DNA of 64,000 nucleotides from Lachnospiraceae bacterium (GTDB lineage: Bacteria > Bacillota > Clostridia > Lachnospirales > Lachnospiraceae). Below are positions 16,049 through 24,676 of the stretch, one piece after another; the stretch's first letter is position 1, and every line of letters starts with the position of its first letter. Under the pieces are notes generated by a model. That model worked only from the letters and a program-made list of their open reading frames with translations. It was not told where the DNA came from and made no database searches. Both the position numbers and the translations under genes were made by a program. Location of the stretch: the NCBI GenBank assembly GCA_910575255.1, contig CAJTEM010000011.1:1-64000 (forward strand). Reading direction: 5' to 3'.

Positions 16049-17545
16049 ATGGGTAAGTATGTAATTGCGCTGGATCAGGGAACCACCAGTTCCCGGTGTA
16101 TCCTGTTCGATGAGCGGGGAACCATCTGCAGCGTGGCTCAGAAGGAATTCACGCAGATTTATCCGCAGCCGGGCTGGGTGGAGCACAATCCCATGGAGAT
16201 CTGGTCTTCCCAGCTCTCAGTGACCATGGAGGCTATGGGGAAGATCGGCGCCCATTACAGCGACATCGCGGCCATCGGTATCACGAACCAGAGAGAGACC
16301 ACGATTGTCTGGGACCGGGATACCGGGGAGCCGGTGTACAATGCGATTGTGTGGCAGTGCCGCCGGACGGCAAACCGCATTGAGAAGCTGAAGGAGGACG
16401 GGCTGGAGGAGAAGATCGTTGACCGCACCGGGCTGATTCCGGATGCCTATTTTTCCGGGAGTAAGATTGAGTGGATCCTGGATCATGTGGAGGGAGCCAG
16501 GGAACGGGCAGAGCGGGGAGATTTGTTGTTCGGGACCGTGGACACATGGCTGATCTGGAACCTGACCAAGGGGTGCATCCATGTGACGGATTATACCAAT
16601 GCGGCCAGGACCATGCTGTTTGACATCCACAAAAAATGCTGGGATGAGGAGATTTTGGAGTATTTCCGGATTCCCAAATGCATGCTGCCGGATGTGAAGC
16701 CTTCCAGCTGTGTCTATGGCTACACCTCCTCGGATGTGATGGGGGGCAAGATTCCCATTGCCGGGGCAGCAGGAGATCAGCAGGCGGCGCTGTTCGGCCA
16801 GTGCTGCTTTGATGCCGGGGAGATGAAGAATACCTACGGCACCGGCTGCTTTCTGCTGATGAATACGGGAAATGCGGCAGTGAAGTCCCATCACGGCCTG
16901 CTGACGACCATTGCGGCCAGCAGCCAGGAGGAGAGCCAGTATGCCCTGGAGGGCAGCGTGTTTGTGGCAGGGGCTGCGGTGCAGTGGCTGCGGGATGAGA
17001 TGCGTATGGTGCGTACTGCCGGGCAGACGGAGGAGTATTGTACGTCAGTGGAGGATACCGGAGGGGTCTATGTGGTGCCTGCCTTTGCCGGGCTGGGAGC
17101 GCCTTACTGGGATCAGTATGCCCGGGGTACCATTGTGGGAGTGACCCGGGGCACCAACAAGGAGCATTTTATCCGGGCAACCGTGGAGTCCATGGCATAC
17201 CAGGTATCGGACCTGATCGAGGCTATGCAGCAGGATTCCGGGATTCCCTTAAAGCAGCTGAAGGTGGACGGGGGCGCCTGTGCCAACAATTTCCTGATGC
17301 AGTTCCAGTCGGATATCCTGAATGCGGAGATCGTCCGTCCGGAGTGCATTGAGACCACCGCCCTGGGTGCGGCTTATCTGGCAGGGCTGGCGGTTGGCTA
17401 CTGGAGAAGCAAGGAGGAGATCCGCAAAAACTGGCAGGTTTCCCGCTCCTTTGTGAGCGCCATGGAGGAGGAACGCCGCCAGAAGCTGGTGAAGGACTGG
17501 AAGCGTGCGGTGAGATGCGCCCTCTGCTGGTCTGAGGAGGAGTAG
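16049..17545 (+). CDS. glpK: Glycerol kinase
   Basis: A 498-aa FGGY-family kinase converting glycerol and ATP to glycerol-3-phosphate. It begins [19 protein letters not shown] and has the family signatures [45 protein letters not shown] and the C-terminal [20 protein letters not shown]. It is full length. RBS GGAGGAGAAGG. Expression is probably conditional on readthrough of the leader terminator at 15883-15940, so it would respond to glycerol-3-phosphate through GlpP. Confidence 0.97.
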   Translation: MGKYVIALDQGTTSSRCILFDERGTICSVAQKEFTQIYPQPGWVEHNPMEIWSSQLSVTMEAMGKIGAHYSDIAAIGITNQRETTIVWDRDTGEPVYNAIVWQCRRTANRIEKLKEDGLEEKIVDRTGLIPDAYFSGSKIEWILDHVEGARERAERGDLLFGTVDTWLIWNLTKGCIHVTDYTNAARTMLFDIHKKCWDEEILEYFRIPKCMLPDVKPSSCVYGYTSSDVMGGKIPIAGAAGDQQAALFGQCCFDAGEMKNTYGTGCFLLMNTGNAAVKSHHGLLTTIAASSQEESQYALEGSVFVAGAAVQWLRDEMRMVRTAGQTEEYCTSVEDTGGVYVVPAFAGLGAPYWDQYARGTIVGVTRGTNKEHFIRATVESMAYQVSDLIEAMQQDSGIPLKQLKVDGGACANNFLMQFQSDILNAEIVRPECIETTALGAAYLAGLAVGYWRSKEEIRKNWQVSRSFVSAMEEERRQKLVKDWKRAVRCALCWSEEE

Positions 17546-17686
17546 GCGCGGCGGTTTGAGGGAGCAAAGGACCGATAGCAGGAAGCGGTTTGAGAGAGCC
17601 GGAGGTGAGAATGGCCGGTGACGGTTCGGGAGTTACCGGAATTGTTGTGAGGATGGTAAATTGTAAATGAGCAGGAGGACATACAT

Positions 17687-18388
17687 ATGACAGTTGATTC
17701 ACTTGGGATGGCAATCCGGGGGATGACGGATCCCATGTTTTTGCTGAGTGAGGCGGAATTGATTTTTCGGGTGGGCCTGGCCTGTATTCTGGGATGGCTG
17801 ATCGGTAATGAGCGGAAGAACCGCAATAAGTCTGCCGGTACCCGGACACATGCGATTGTGGCGCTGGGGTCAGCCTTGGCCATGGTGGTCTCCAAGTACG
17901 GGTTTATGGATATGCCGGATCATGATGCGGCCCGGGTGGCGGCGCAGGTAATCAGCGGCGTGGGCTTTCTGGGGGCAGGGATTATTTTTGTAAGAAATAA
18001 TCTGGTCAACGGGCTGACAACGGCTGCCGGGATGTGGGCAACGGCCAGTGTCGGCCTGACGGTGGGCGCCGGGCTTTATGTGATCGGGATTGCCTCGGCT
18101 TTGCTGTTGATTGTGATGCAGATTATCACCCACCGGATTTCGTATCTGGCCAAGGTGGCTTCTGCGGGAATGATTCGCATGACCCTTGTCCAGGAAAAGG
18201 ATGCAGTCAAAAATATGCGGAAATATCTGGATGATTCCCGGGTGGATGTGGCATCGGTTAAGATCCATAAGAATAAAAAGGAAGAGGTCAAGCTGGAGTT
18301 TGAGGTGGTCTATCCTCCGGGCTTTGACAAGGCTACCTTATTCTCCCATCTGGCTGAGATGCCGGGTGTCATCACCATTAGTGAATAG
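17687..18388 (+). CDS. MgtC/SapB-family membrane protein
   Basis: 233 aa. An N-terminal domain with four or five helices carries the family signature (LIFRVGLACILGWLIGNERK ... ALGSALAMVVSKYGF ... QVISGVGFLGAGIIFV ... LTTAAGMWATASVGLTVGAG). The C-terminal domain (about 155-233) is soluble and ACT-like. MgtC proteins are linked to magnesium-limited growth. It lies between glpK and the second glycerol operon without its own obvious role there. RBS AGGAGG. Confidence 0.88.
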   Translation: MTVDSLGMAIRGMTDPMFLLSEAELIFRVGLACILGWLIGNERKNRNKSAGTRTHAIVALGSALAMVVSKYGFMDMPDHDAARVAAQVISGVGFLGAGIIFVRNNLVNGLTTAAGMWATASVGLTVGAGLYVIGIASALLLIVMQIITHRISYLAKVASAGMIRMTLVQEKDAVKNMRKYLDDSRVDVASVKIHKNKKEEVKLEFEVVYPPGFDKATLFSHLAEMPGVITISE

Positions 18389-18432
18389 TGACAATGCGGT
18401 TAAAAAGTTAACAAAAAAATAGTAAAATTGTC

Positions 18433-18462
18433 TTGACAATTCCTGTAGAACTGTGGTAGCAT
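18433..18462 (+). promoter_or_regulatory. Promoter of the glycerol-3-phosphate dehydrogenase operon
   Basis: TTGACA (18433-18438), an 18-bp spacer and TAGCAT (18457-18462). The spacing is the same as at the glpK promoter. Confidence 0.65.
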
Positions 18463-18477
18463 TAGAACAGTTAAAAA

Positions 18478-18544
18478 ACCTTTGAGATGACAGAGTAAGG
18501 TGAAGGAAGCGGACAGACCGTTTATTTCTCCTTGCTCTTTTTTT
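18478..18544 (+). promoter_or_regulatory. Second leader terminator, probable GlpP target
   Basis: The box CCTTTGAGATGACAGAG (about 18479-18495) leads into a stem pairing GAGTAAGG (18493-18500) with CCTTGCTC (18530-18537), plus inner pairs, followed by seven T residues. Box and layout repeat those at 15883-15940, while the stem sequences differ, as expected for a shared regulatory RNA. It would stop transcription before the dehydrogenase genes unless GlpP and glycerol-3-phosphate allow readthrough. Confidence 0.75.
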
Positions 18545-18730
18545 ATAATCAACGGGAAACGGCGGTTATAAGGCTTGAAGGGGGAAGTAACTGGCTGGTA
18601 TGGCGTTGCTTCGATATGGGCAGTGCTGTACAAAACACGGCCCGGGGATCCGGGCCGTTACCTGACTGGTAGGTGCGGCTGTGCCCGGGCATGGCTGCAG
18701 AGGCGCAAAAATGTATATGGAGGAAGAGAC

Positions 18731-20167
18731 ATGAAGGAATGGAATTTCGATGCGGTGATTATCGGCGGCGGTGTGACCGGCTGTGCGATAGCGAGAGAAC
18801 TTTCCCGCTATGAGATGCACGCGGCGCTGATTGAGCGGGAGGAGGATGTCTGCTCCGGCACATCCAAGGCCAACAGTGCCATTGTCCATGCCGGACATGA
18901 CGCGGTTCCCGGCTCGGTGAAGGCTCGTTTCAATGTGGAGGGCAACTGCATGATGGGGGAGTTGGCTGAAGATCTGGATTTTGAATTTGACAGGAATGGT
19001 TCCCTGATCCTGTGCTTTGCCGAGGAGGACAGACCGGCATTGCAGGAATTGTATGACAAGGGTGTGAAGAACGGGGTGCCGGATCTGAAGATCATTACCG
19101 GGGATGAAGCGAGAGCCATGGAGCCCAATGTCAGCGATGCCGTGGTGGCTGCCCTCTATGCCCCTACCGGCGGCATTGTATGTCCCTTTGGCCTGACCAT
19201 TGCCCTGGCGGAGAATGCCTGCGACAATGGAGTGGAGTTTATCTTCAACGAAGAGGTGAAAAAGGTTGTTAAGACGGAGAAGGGCTATGACCTGGAGACG
19301 GCAGACGGCGTGGTACATACCACTTACGTGATCAACGCTGCCGGTGTCTATGCAGACGAGATTCACAACATGGTCAGCGAGAGGAAGCTGCACATCACTC
19401 CCCGGAAGGGTGACTACTGCCTCCTGGACAAGGAAGCAGGCAATCATGTGAGGCACACCATCTTCCAGCTGCCGGGCAAGTTAGGAAAAGGTATCCTGGT
19501 GACTCCTACCATTCACGGCAATCTTCTTACCGGGCCTACAGCCAAGAATATTGAGGACAAGGAAGCCACAGCCACCACCGCGGAGGAACTGGCGGAGATC
19601 ATGGAAAAGGGAAGCGTCAGCGTGAAGAACGTGCCCTTCCGTCAGGTGATCACCTCCTTCTCCGGCCTGCGTGCCCATGAGGACGGGGATGATTTCATTG
19701 TGGGTGAGGCGGAGGATGCACCAGGCTTCTTTGACGCGGCAGGCATCGAGTCTCCCGGACTGACCAGCGCACCGGCCATCGGCGTTTATCTGGCCAAGAA
19801 GGTGGCAGAGAAGGCAGGGGCGAAAAAGAAGGCAGAGTGGAACGGAAAGCGCAAGGGCTTTGTGCGGCCTGAGAAGCTGAGCAAGGAGGAGCGGGCGGCT
19901 CTCATCAAGGAGCGTCCGGAGTACGGAACCATCATCTGCCGCTGCGAGGGCGTCAGCGAGGGCGAGATTGTGGATGCCATCAACCGTACCTTAGGGGCTG
20001 TGTCCTTAGACGGCATCAAGCGCCGGGTACGTCAGGGAATGGGACGCTGCCAGGCAGGCTTCTGCACCCCCAGAACCATGGAGATTCTGGCAAGGGAGCG
20101 CGGCATGGAGATGGAAGATATTTGTAAAAATGCACCCGGTTCCAATATGTTGACCGGTCAGAAATAG
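18731..20167 (+). CDS. FAD-dependent glycerol-3-phosphate dehydrogenase with BFD [2Fe-2S] domain
   Basis: A 478-aa oxidoreductase oxidising glycerol-3-phosphate to dihydroxyacetone phosphate (GlpA/GlpO type). The N-terminal FAD-binding site is DAVIIGGGVTGCAIAREL. A C-terminal BFD-like domain carries four cysteines (IICRCEG and GRCQAGFCTP) for a [2Fe-2S] cluster, as in anaerobic GlpA. ATG 18731 follows TGGAGGAAGAG; the frame stays open upstream to 18575 but has no site there. It forms an operon with the next two genes. Confidence 0.9.
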   Translation: MKEWNFDAVIIGGGVTGCAIARELSRYEMHAALIEREEDVCSGTSKANSAIVHAGHDAVPGSVKARFNVEGNCMMGELAEDLDFEFDRNGSLILCFAEEDRPALQELYDKGVKNGVPDLKIITGDEARAMEPNVSDAVVAALYAPTGGIVCPFGLTIALAENACDNGVEFIFNEEVKKVVKTEKGYDLETADGVVHTTYVINAAGVYADEIHNMVSERKLHITPRKGDYCLLDKEAGNHVRHTIFQLPGKLGKGILVTPTIHGNLLTGPTAKNIEDKEATATTAEELAEIMEKGSVSVKNVPFRQVITSFSGLRAHEDGDDFIVGEAEDAPGFFDAAGIESPGLTSAPAIGVYLAKKVAEKAGAKKKAEWNGKRKGFVRPEKLSKEERAALIKERPEYGTIICRCEGVSEGEIVDAINRTLGAVSLDGIKRRVRQGMGRCQAGFCTPRTMEILARERGMEMEDICKNAPGSNMLTGQK

Positions 20168-20179
20168 GAGGGCAGCGAG

Positions 20180-21445
20180 ATGGCAAAGCATGATATCGTA
20201 ATTATCGGCGGGGGCCCTGCGGGGCTTGCGGCAGCAGTGGCTGCGAGAAAGGCAGGCATTCAGGATATTCTGATTCTGGAGCGTGACGGCTGTCTGGGCG
20301 GAATCTTAAATCAGTGTATTCACAATGGCTTTGGCCTTCATACCTTCAAGGAGGAACTGACCGGGCCGGAGTATGCGGCGCGCTATATTGAGATGGCGGA
20401 GGCGGAGAAGATTCCTTATAAGCTGAACACCATGGTGATTGACATCAACAAGGATAAGGAGGTCACGGTCATCAACAAGGAGGACGGCCTGACCACCATC
20501 CAGGCCAAGGCGATCATCCTGGCCATGGGATGCCGGGAGCGTCCCAGAGGAGCCCTGAACATTCCCGGATACCGTCCGGCAGGCATTTATTCCGCCGGTA
20601 CGGCGCAGCGTCTGATGAATATTGAGGGATTCAGCGTGGGCCGGGAGGTTGTGATCTTAGGTTCCGGCGATATCGGTCTGATCATGGCCAGAAGAATGAC
20701 CTTAGAGGGAGCCAAGGTAAAGGTAGTGGCGGAGTTGATGCCTTATTCCGGAGGTCTGAAGAGAAATATTGTCCAGTGTCTGGATGACTACGGCATTCCG
20801 CTGAAGCTGAGCCACACGGTGGTGAATATTGAGGGCAAGGAGCGGGTGACTGGCATTACCATCGCACAGGTGGGGCCGGATAGGAAGCCGATTCCGGGAA
20901 CCGAGGAGCATTACAGCTGTGACACCCTGCTGCTGTCTGTGGGCCTGATTCCGGAAAATGAACTGAGCCGCAGCATCGGTATTGACATGAGCCGGATTAC
21001 CTCTGGCCCGGAGGTTAATGACCAGTTGGAGACCAGCGCGGAGGGCGTGTTCGCCTGCGGCAATGTGCTTCATGTCCATGATCTGGTGGACTATGTGTCT
21101 GAGGAGGCTACCCTGGCGGGAACCAATGCGGCGGAGTATGTAAAGAGCGGGGAAGAAAAGGGAAATACCCACGTGGTTGAACTGAAGGCGGAGAACGGCG
21201 TTCGCTATACCGTGCCTCAGACCCTGGATATTAACAACATGCAGGAGAAGGTGACGGTCCGTTTCCGGGTGGCCGATGTGTATAAGGACCGCTATATCAG
21301 CGTGTACTATGACGGTGTCCAGATCTCCAAGAAGAAGAAAAAGGTTCTGGCTCCCGGAGAGATGGAGCAGGTAATCCTGAAAAAGGACAGCTTTGGGGAG
21401 TATCCGGATTTGAAGAATATCGTGATTTGTACGGAGGTGGAATAA
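20180..21445 (+). CDS. FAD/NAD(P)-dependent oxidoreductase, partner of the dehydrogenase
   Basis: A 421-aa pyridine-nucleotide-disulfide-oxidoreductase-type flavoprotein. FAD site DIVIIGGGPAGLAAAVAARK; a Cys-containing GGILNQCIHNGFG segment; a second dinucleotide site VVILGSGDIGLIMARRM; FAD-binding VFACGNVLHVHDLVDYV. In many Firmicutes it is fixed between a GlpA-type gene and a DUF1667 gene. It probably carries electrons from glycerol-3-phosphate to NAD or another acceptor, but the acceptor cannot be read. RBS AGGAGGGCAGCGAG. Confidence 0.85.
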   Translation: MAKHDIVIIGGGPAGLAAAVAARKAGIQDILILERDGCLGGILNQCIHNGFGLHTFKEELTGPEYAARYIEMAEAEKIPYKLNTMVIDINKDKEVTVINKEDGLTTIQAKAIILAMGCRERPRGALNIPGYRPAGIYSAGTAQRLMNIEGFSVGREVVILGSGDIGLIMARRMTLEGAKVKVVAELMPYSGGLKRNIVQCLDDYGIPLKLSHTVVNIEGKERVTGITIAQVGPDRKPIPGTEEHYSCDTLLLSVGLIPENELSRSIGIDMSRITSGPEVNDQLETSAEGVFACGNVLHVHDLVDYVSEEATLAGTNAAEYVKSGEEKGNTHVVELKAENGVRYTVPQTLDINNMQEKVTVRFRVADVYKDRYISVYYDGVQISKKKKKVLAPGEMEQVILKKDSFGEYPDLKNIVICTEVE

Positions 21446-21446
21446 T

Positions 21447-21809
21447 ATGGAGACGAGAGAACTGATCTGTATCGGGTGCCCGTTGGGATGTCCATTGACT
21501 GTCCGTATAGACGGGGAGAACGTGGAGGTAAGCGGAAATACCTGCAAGAGGGGTGACGACTATGCCCGCAAGGAGGTATTAAGCCCCACCAGGATTGTGA
21601 CCTCCAGCGTACATGTGAAGAACGGAGAACTGGAGATGGTATCGGTCAAGACCAAGGAGGATATTCCCAAGGGCAAGATCTTTGAGATCATGGAGGAGAT
21701 CCGCAAGACTACGGTCAATGCGCCTGTGGCTATCGGGGATGTGGTGATTGAGAACTGTGCAGGGACCGGGATTCCGGTGATTGCCACCAAAAACGTGGCT
21801 GCTGTGTAA
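21447..21809 (+). CDS. DUF1667 cysteine-rich protein
   Basis: 120 aa, one base after the preceding stop. The N-terminus carries cysteines in LICIGCPLGCPLTV and NTCKRGDDYA, an arrangement suited to an iron-sulfur or zinc site. The C-terminus has VAIGDVVIENCAGTGIPVIAT. This is DUF1667, nearly always third in the glycerol-3-phosphate dehydrogenase operon of Firmicutes. An electron-transfer subunit role, like GlpC, is inferred. Confidence 0.88.
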   Translation: METRELICIGCPLGCPLTVRIDGENVEVSGNTCKRGDDYARKEVLSPTRIVTSSVHVKNGELEMVSVKTKEDIPKGKIFEIMEEIRKTTVNAPVAIGDVVIENCAGTGIPVIATKNVAAV

Positions 21810-22088
21810 TTCTTTGCCAAATACTCCTCTGGCAGGTAATGGCCGTTGGCCTGGCTTATTGGAAGAACATCTTTGCCGGCAGCGCTGAAGTGATGAACCG
21901 GTAAACGGATACGGATGGGAAGAAGGTATTTACAGGTATAGAGCCGGCAAAGGACCAAGGGGGCAGGTGGTTTGCCGGGACATAGTGGCAGTTCAGACAA
22001 AAGGAAGCGCCGGATGTTGATCGGATGCAAAATCAGGTATGACTGTTACGGGAAATAGAAGAAAATGAAATGAAGAGGGAAAAGGATT

Positions 22089-22124
22089 GGCACAGTGCAA
22101 GACGTCGGACGTTTTGACTGTGCC
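22089..22124 (+). terminator. Hairpin in the gap before glpP
   Basis: GGCACAGT (22089-22096) pairs with ACTGTGCC (22117-22124), extended by CAAGACGTC/GACGTTTTG with one bulge. TTTTTG follows 10 bases later. It may end the dehydrogenase operon or regulate glpP. The rest of 21810-22201 shows no gene. Confidence 0.5.
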
Positions 22125-22201
22125 GATTCTTGAGTTTTTGGACGGATGCCCTTATAATAAAAAGGAAAGGATTTACCGAAGCGGGAAGGGAGATTGCCAA
22201 T

Positions 22202-22762
22202 ATGAAAGCAATTGAGTTGTTGGAGACATCGCCGGTGATTGCGGCAGTGAAGGATGACAAGGGGCTGCAGCGTTGCTTTGAGTCGGAGTGCCAGGTGGTG
22301 TTTGTCCTGTATGGGAATGTCTGCAATATCGGGGGGATTGTCCGGCAGATTCAGGAACATGGGAAGGTGGCCATTGTCCATGTGGATTTGACGGCAGGGC
22401 TGAGCGCTAAGGAGGTGGCGGTGGATTTTATCAAGCAGACCACCAGTGCGGACGGAATTATCAGCACAAAGCCCCTTTTGGTGAAGCGGGCTCTGGAACT
22501 GGGGCTCTATGGGGTGCAGCGAACCTTCATGATTGATTCCATGGCAGTGAATACCATGAAAAAGCAGATTGATACCTTTCACCCGGATCTGGTGGAGGTG
22601 ATGCCGGGGATTATTCCCAAGGTATTAAAGGAGATCCGGGGATACACGGACATCCCGATCATTGCCGGGGGGCTGATTTCGGATAAGAAGGATATTATGG
22701 CTGCCTTTGCCGCCGGGGCGGATGCCATTTCCACCACCAAGGAAGATCTGTGGTTTGCCTGA
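22202..22762 (+). CDS. glpP: GlpP, glycerol-3-phosphate-responsive antiterminator
   Basis: 186 aa, normal length for GlpP, which adopts a TIM-barrel-like fold and binds glycerol-3-phosphate. Recognised from SPVIAAVKDDKGLQRCFES, VVFVLYGNVCNIGGIV, AIVHVDLTAGLSAKEVAVDF, DGIISTKPLLVKRALELGL, VEVMPGIIPKVLKEI and PIIAGGLISDKKDIMAAFAA. ATG 22202 is preferred over an upstream in-frame start at 22130. GlpP permits transcription through leader terminators of glp genes; two matching leaders are at 15883 and 18478. Confidence 0.95.
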   Translation: MKAIELLETSPVIAAVKDDKGLQRCFESECQVVFVLYGNVCNIGGIVRQIQEHGKVAIVHVDLTAGLSAKEVAVDFIKQTTSADGIISTKPLLVKRALELGLYGVQRTFMIDSMAVNTMKKQIDTFHPDLVEVMPGIIPKVLKEIRGYTDIPIIAGGLISDKKDIMAAFAAGADAISTTKEDLWFA

Positions 22763-22775
22763 CAGGGGGAACGGT

Positions 22776-23456
22776 GTGTACCTGCACAGGGCGGAAAGGT
22801 TCGTGGAGATCCGGGGAAAAGACGGGCTGCATTACGGGGGAGACCAGGCCTGGTTTTCTTGGGAGGGGCGTGAGGGACAAAGCCATGTGGCCAGGCAGGG
22901 GGCCTGCGGCACAGTGGCTTTGGCGAATATTGCGGCTTATCTGGCGGAAAGCAACCCGGAGGCCTATGGAGGGCTTTATGCTTACCCTGATTATGAAAAG
23001 GACAGTTTTCTGGCACATATGGGGGACTTGTATGGGTATGTGAGGCCTTTTCATGTGGGAAAATTCCCTCTGGGAATCTGGCCGGTCAGCCGCCTGGCAG
23101 GGGGCATGGAGCGGTTTGCCAGGGAGCGGGGAGTACAGCTGCGGGCGGTGTGGCGGGACTGGGCCTTCAGCCGGGGGAATGTGCTGCGGTATGTGCTGGA
23201 GGGGCTTGAGAGAGACCGGCCGCCGGCAATGTTGGTGGGAACCCACAGACAGAGGCAGGTGGAGGTTTTGCTTCCAGGCAGGGGAAGCTGCTGCCAGGAT
23301 ATTTCTCTGCACTGGGTGACAGTTACCGGGGTGAGAAGGGATGACGGGACAGGGAAGGTGAAGCTGGCGGTGTCCACCTGGGGCGGACAGGCGTTTCTGG
23401 ATTTGGATGAGTATGTGAGGGAGCGGATTTATGCGGGGGTGGTGTATTTTGAGTAG
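22776..23456 (+). CDS. Unknown protein with papain/C39-like Cys-His arrangement
   Basis: 226 aa, no signal peptide seen. I do not recognise a named family. The order of features resembles papain-fold peptidases or transglutaminases: a Cys at the start of a helix (ARQGACGTVALANIAAYL, about residue 47), a distant His in LHWVTVTGVRRDDGTGK (about 183) and a polar VSTWGGQAFLDLDEYV end. GTG 22776 follows AGGGGG by 6 bp and lies 13 bp after glpP; the frame runs back into glpP without a site. Very GC-rich. Its link to glycerol metabolism is only positional. Confidence 0.6.
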   Translation: MYLHRAERFVEIRGKDGLHYGGDQAWFSWEGREGQSHVARQGACGTVALANIAAYLAESNPEAYGGLYAYPDYEKDSFLAHMGDLYGYVRPFHVGKFPLGIWPVSRLAGGMERFARERGVQLRAVWRDWAFSRGNVLRYVLEGLERDRPPAMLVGTHRQRQVEVLLPGRGSCCQDISLHWVTVTGVRRDDGTGKVKLAVSTWGGQAFLDLDEYVRERIYAGVVYFE

Positions 23457-23485
23457 TTGTGCAAACCGGCGGCTTCTGCTATAAT
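23457..23485 (+). promoter_or_regulatory. Probable promoter of the YheO-like regulator
   Basis: TTGTGC (23457-23462), a 17-bp spacer and TATAAT (23480-23485). Between it and the gene lies GGGGGTACGCCTTGGA (about 23543-23558), a fragment resembling the GGTACGCC junction of the palindromic repeats. Confidence 0.5.
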
Positions 23486-23584
23486 ATTTTGTAGCGACCG
23501 GAGATTGCTGCCTGGGTTTATACTATTTGGGCCGGCCTTTTCGGGGGTACGCCTTGGAAGAAGAAACAGAAGGGGAGAAGGATT

Positions 23585-24250
23585 TTGGATACTCTGGATT
23601 ATTATAAGAAGCTGGTGGATTTTCTGGGACAGGTTCTGGGGGAGCACGGGGAGGTGGTGCTTCGGGACTGCAGGAAGCCGAACCATGATATCATTGCCAT
23701 TGCCAACGGCCATGTCAGCGGGCGGACGATTGGGGCGCCGATCACGGACTTTACCTTGTCTGTCCTGGCGAATGAGGAGTGGAAGGAGAAGGATTATGTG
23801 GTGAACTATGTGGGCAAGGCAGCGCCCAATAAGAATCTGCGTTCTTCCACCTTTTTTATCCGGGAGGAGGGGGAATTGATCGGGCAGCTTTGTATCAATA
23901 TCGATATGGGTCCCTATGAGCAGGTGATGAACAGTATCCGTGCCCTGAGCGGGATGGGGCTGATGCATGGCCTGGACACGGAGGGGGTGGTCTGTGAGGG
24001 GCCGGTGGAGAATTTTTCCGCGGATGTGGCCGGGGATATGATGAGCAAGGCAGTGGTGCAGGTGGTGGGATCCAGCGACGCCATTGTGCGGGAGCGGCTG
24101 ACTCAGGAGGACCGGATTCAGATCGTGGAGGGGCTGAACCAGGCGGGGCTGTTCCAGATCAAGGGGGCGGTGAGCCAGGTGGCGGAGTATCTCTACTGCT
24201 CGGAGGCCAGCGTGTACCGGTATCTGGCGAAGATCCAGAGGAAGCTGTGA
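23585..24250 (+). CDS. YheO-like PAS / HTH transcriptional regulator
   Basis: 221 aa. The N-terminal half is the YheO-type PAS domain (LDYYKKLVDFLGQVLGEHGE ... FFIREEGELIGQLCINIDMG). The C-terminal half ends in a helix-turn-helix (FQIKGAVSQVAEYLYCSEAS followed by VYRYLAKIQRKL). Relatives such as DauR control amino-acid catabolic genes. Its target may be the amino-acid degradation genes from 26033 on, although an inverted Rpn locus lies between. TTG start at 23585 behind GGGGAGAAGG. Confidence 0.85.
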   Translation: MDTLDYYKKLVDFLGQVLGEHGEVVLRDCRKPNHDIIAIANGHVSGRTIGAPITDFTLSVLANEEWKEKDYVVNYVGKAAPNKNLRSSTFFIREEGELIGQLCINIDMGPYEQVMNSIRALSGMGLMHGLDTEGVVCEGPVENFSADVAGDMMSKAVVQVVGSSDAIVRERLTQEDRIQIVEGLNQAGLFQIKGAVSQVAEYLYCSEASVYRYLAKIQRKL

Positions 24251-24364
24251 GGGGCGGGAATCTGGCCGGGCAGGTTTTACCTTGGATAAGGGGCCGGCAG
24301 GACAGGCCACGGTAACAGGAGAACGCCAGAAAAGAACATAGAATTTTCTGATTTTGTGAGGGCC

Positions 24365-24676
24365 TCAGCGAAGTTTGGATGAGAGAATAGCCGGGGAAGA
24401 ATGGGATGGAACCGCAGTATCAGGAATCAGGCGCCCGGGTTGTACTAGCACATCCGATTTTTTGACCCATGTGCGGATTGTATCAGCCGGAACTTCCGGA
24501 AGCCTTGTTATCTTATCCATAGATTCCCCATCCTTCAGCGTGTTAACCGCCGTTTTCTTTGCCTGTCTAATCCGGCCTTCTTCGAGGCCTTCCTTGTGGC
24601 CTATCTCCCGGCCTTCCTGCATTTTCTCATAACCAAACTGTTCCACTGCTTTTTCCTGATCAAATAATGCCATCAT
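24365..24676 (-). CDS. Detached copy of the Rpn-family C-terminal module
   Basis: A 103-aa frame whose first 70 residues duplicate the end of the upstream Rpn gene: both start MMALFDQEKAVEQFGYEKMQ, carry a run of EG-rich charged repeats, then IRQAKKTAVN-LKDGES-DKI and an HTH-like segment. It lacks the nuclease domain. Its ATG overlaps the stop of the Rpn gene (ATGA), so translation may be coupled. The last 20 or so residues diverge. It is either a leftover of duplication or a spare module for exchange with the full gene. Confidence 0.6.
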   Translation of the reverse strand: MMALFDQEKAVEQFGYEKMQEGREIGHKEGLEEGRIRQAKKTAVNTLKDGESMDKITRLPEVPADTIRTWVKKSDVLVQPGRLIPDTAVPSHSSPAILSSKLR

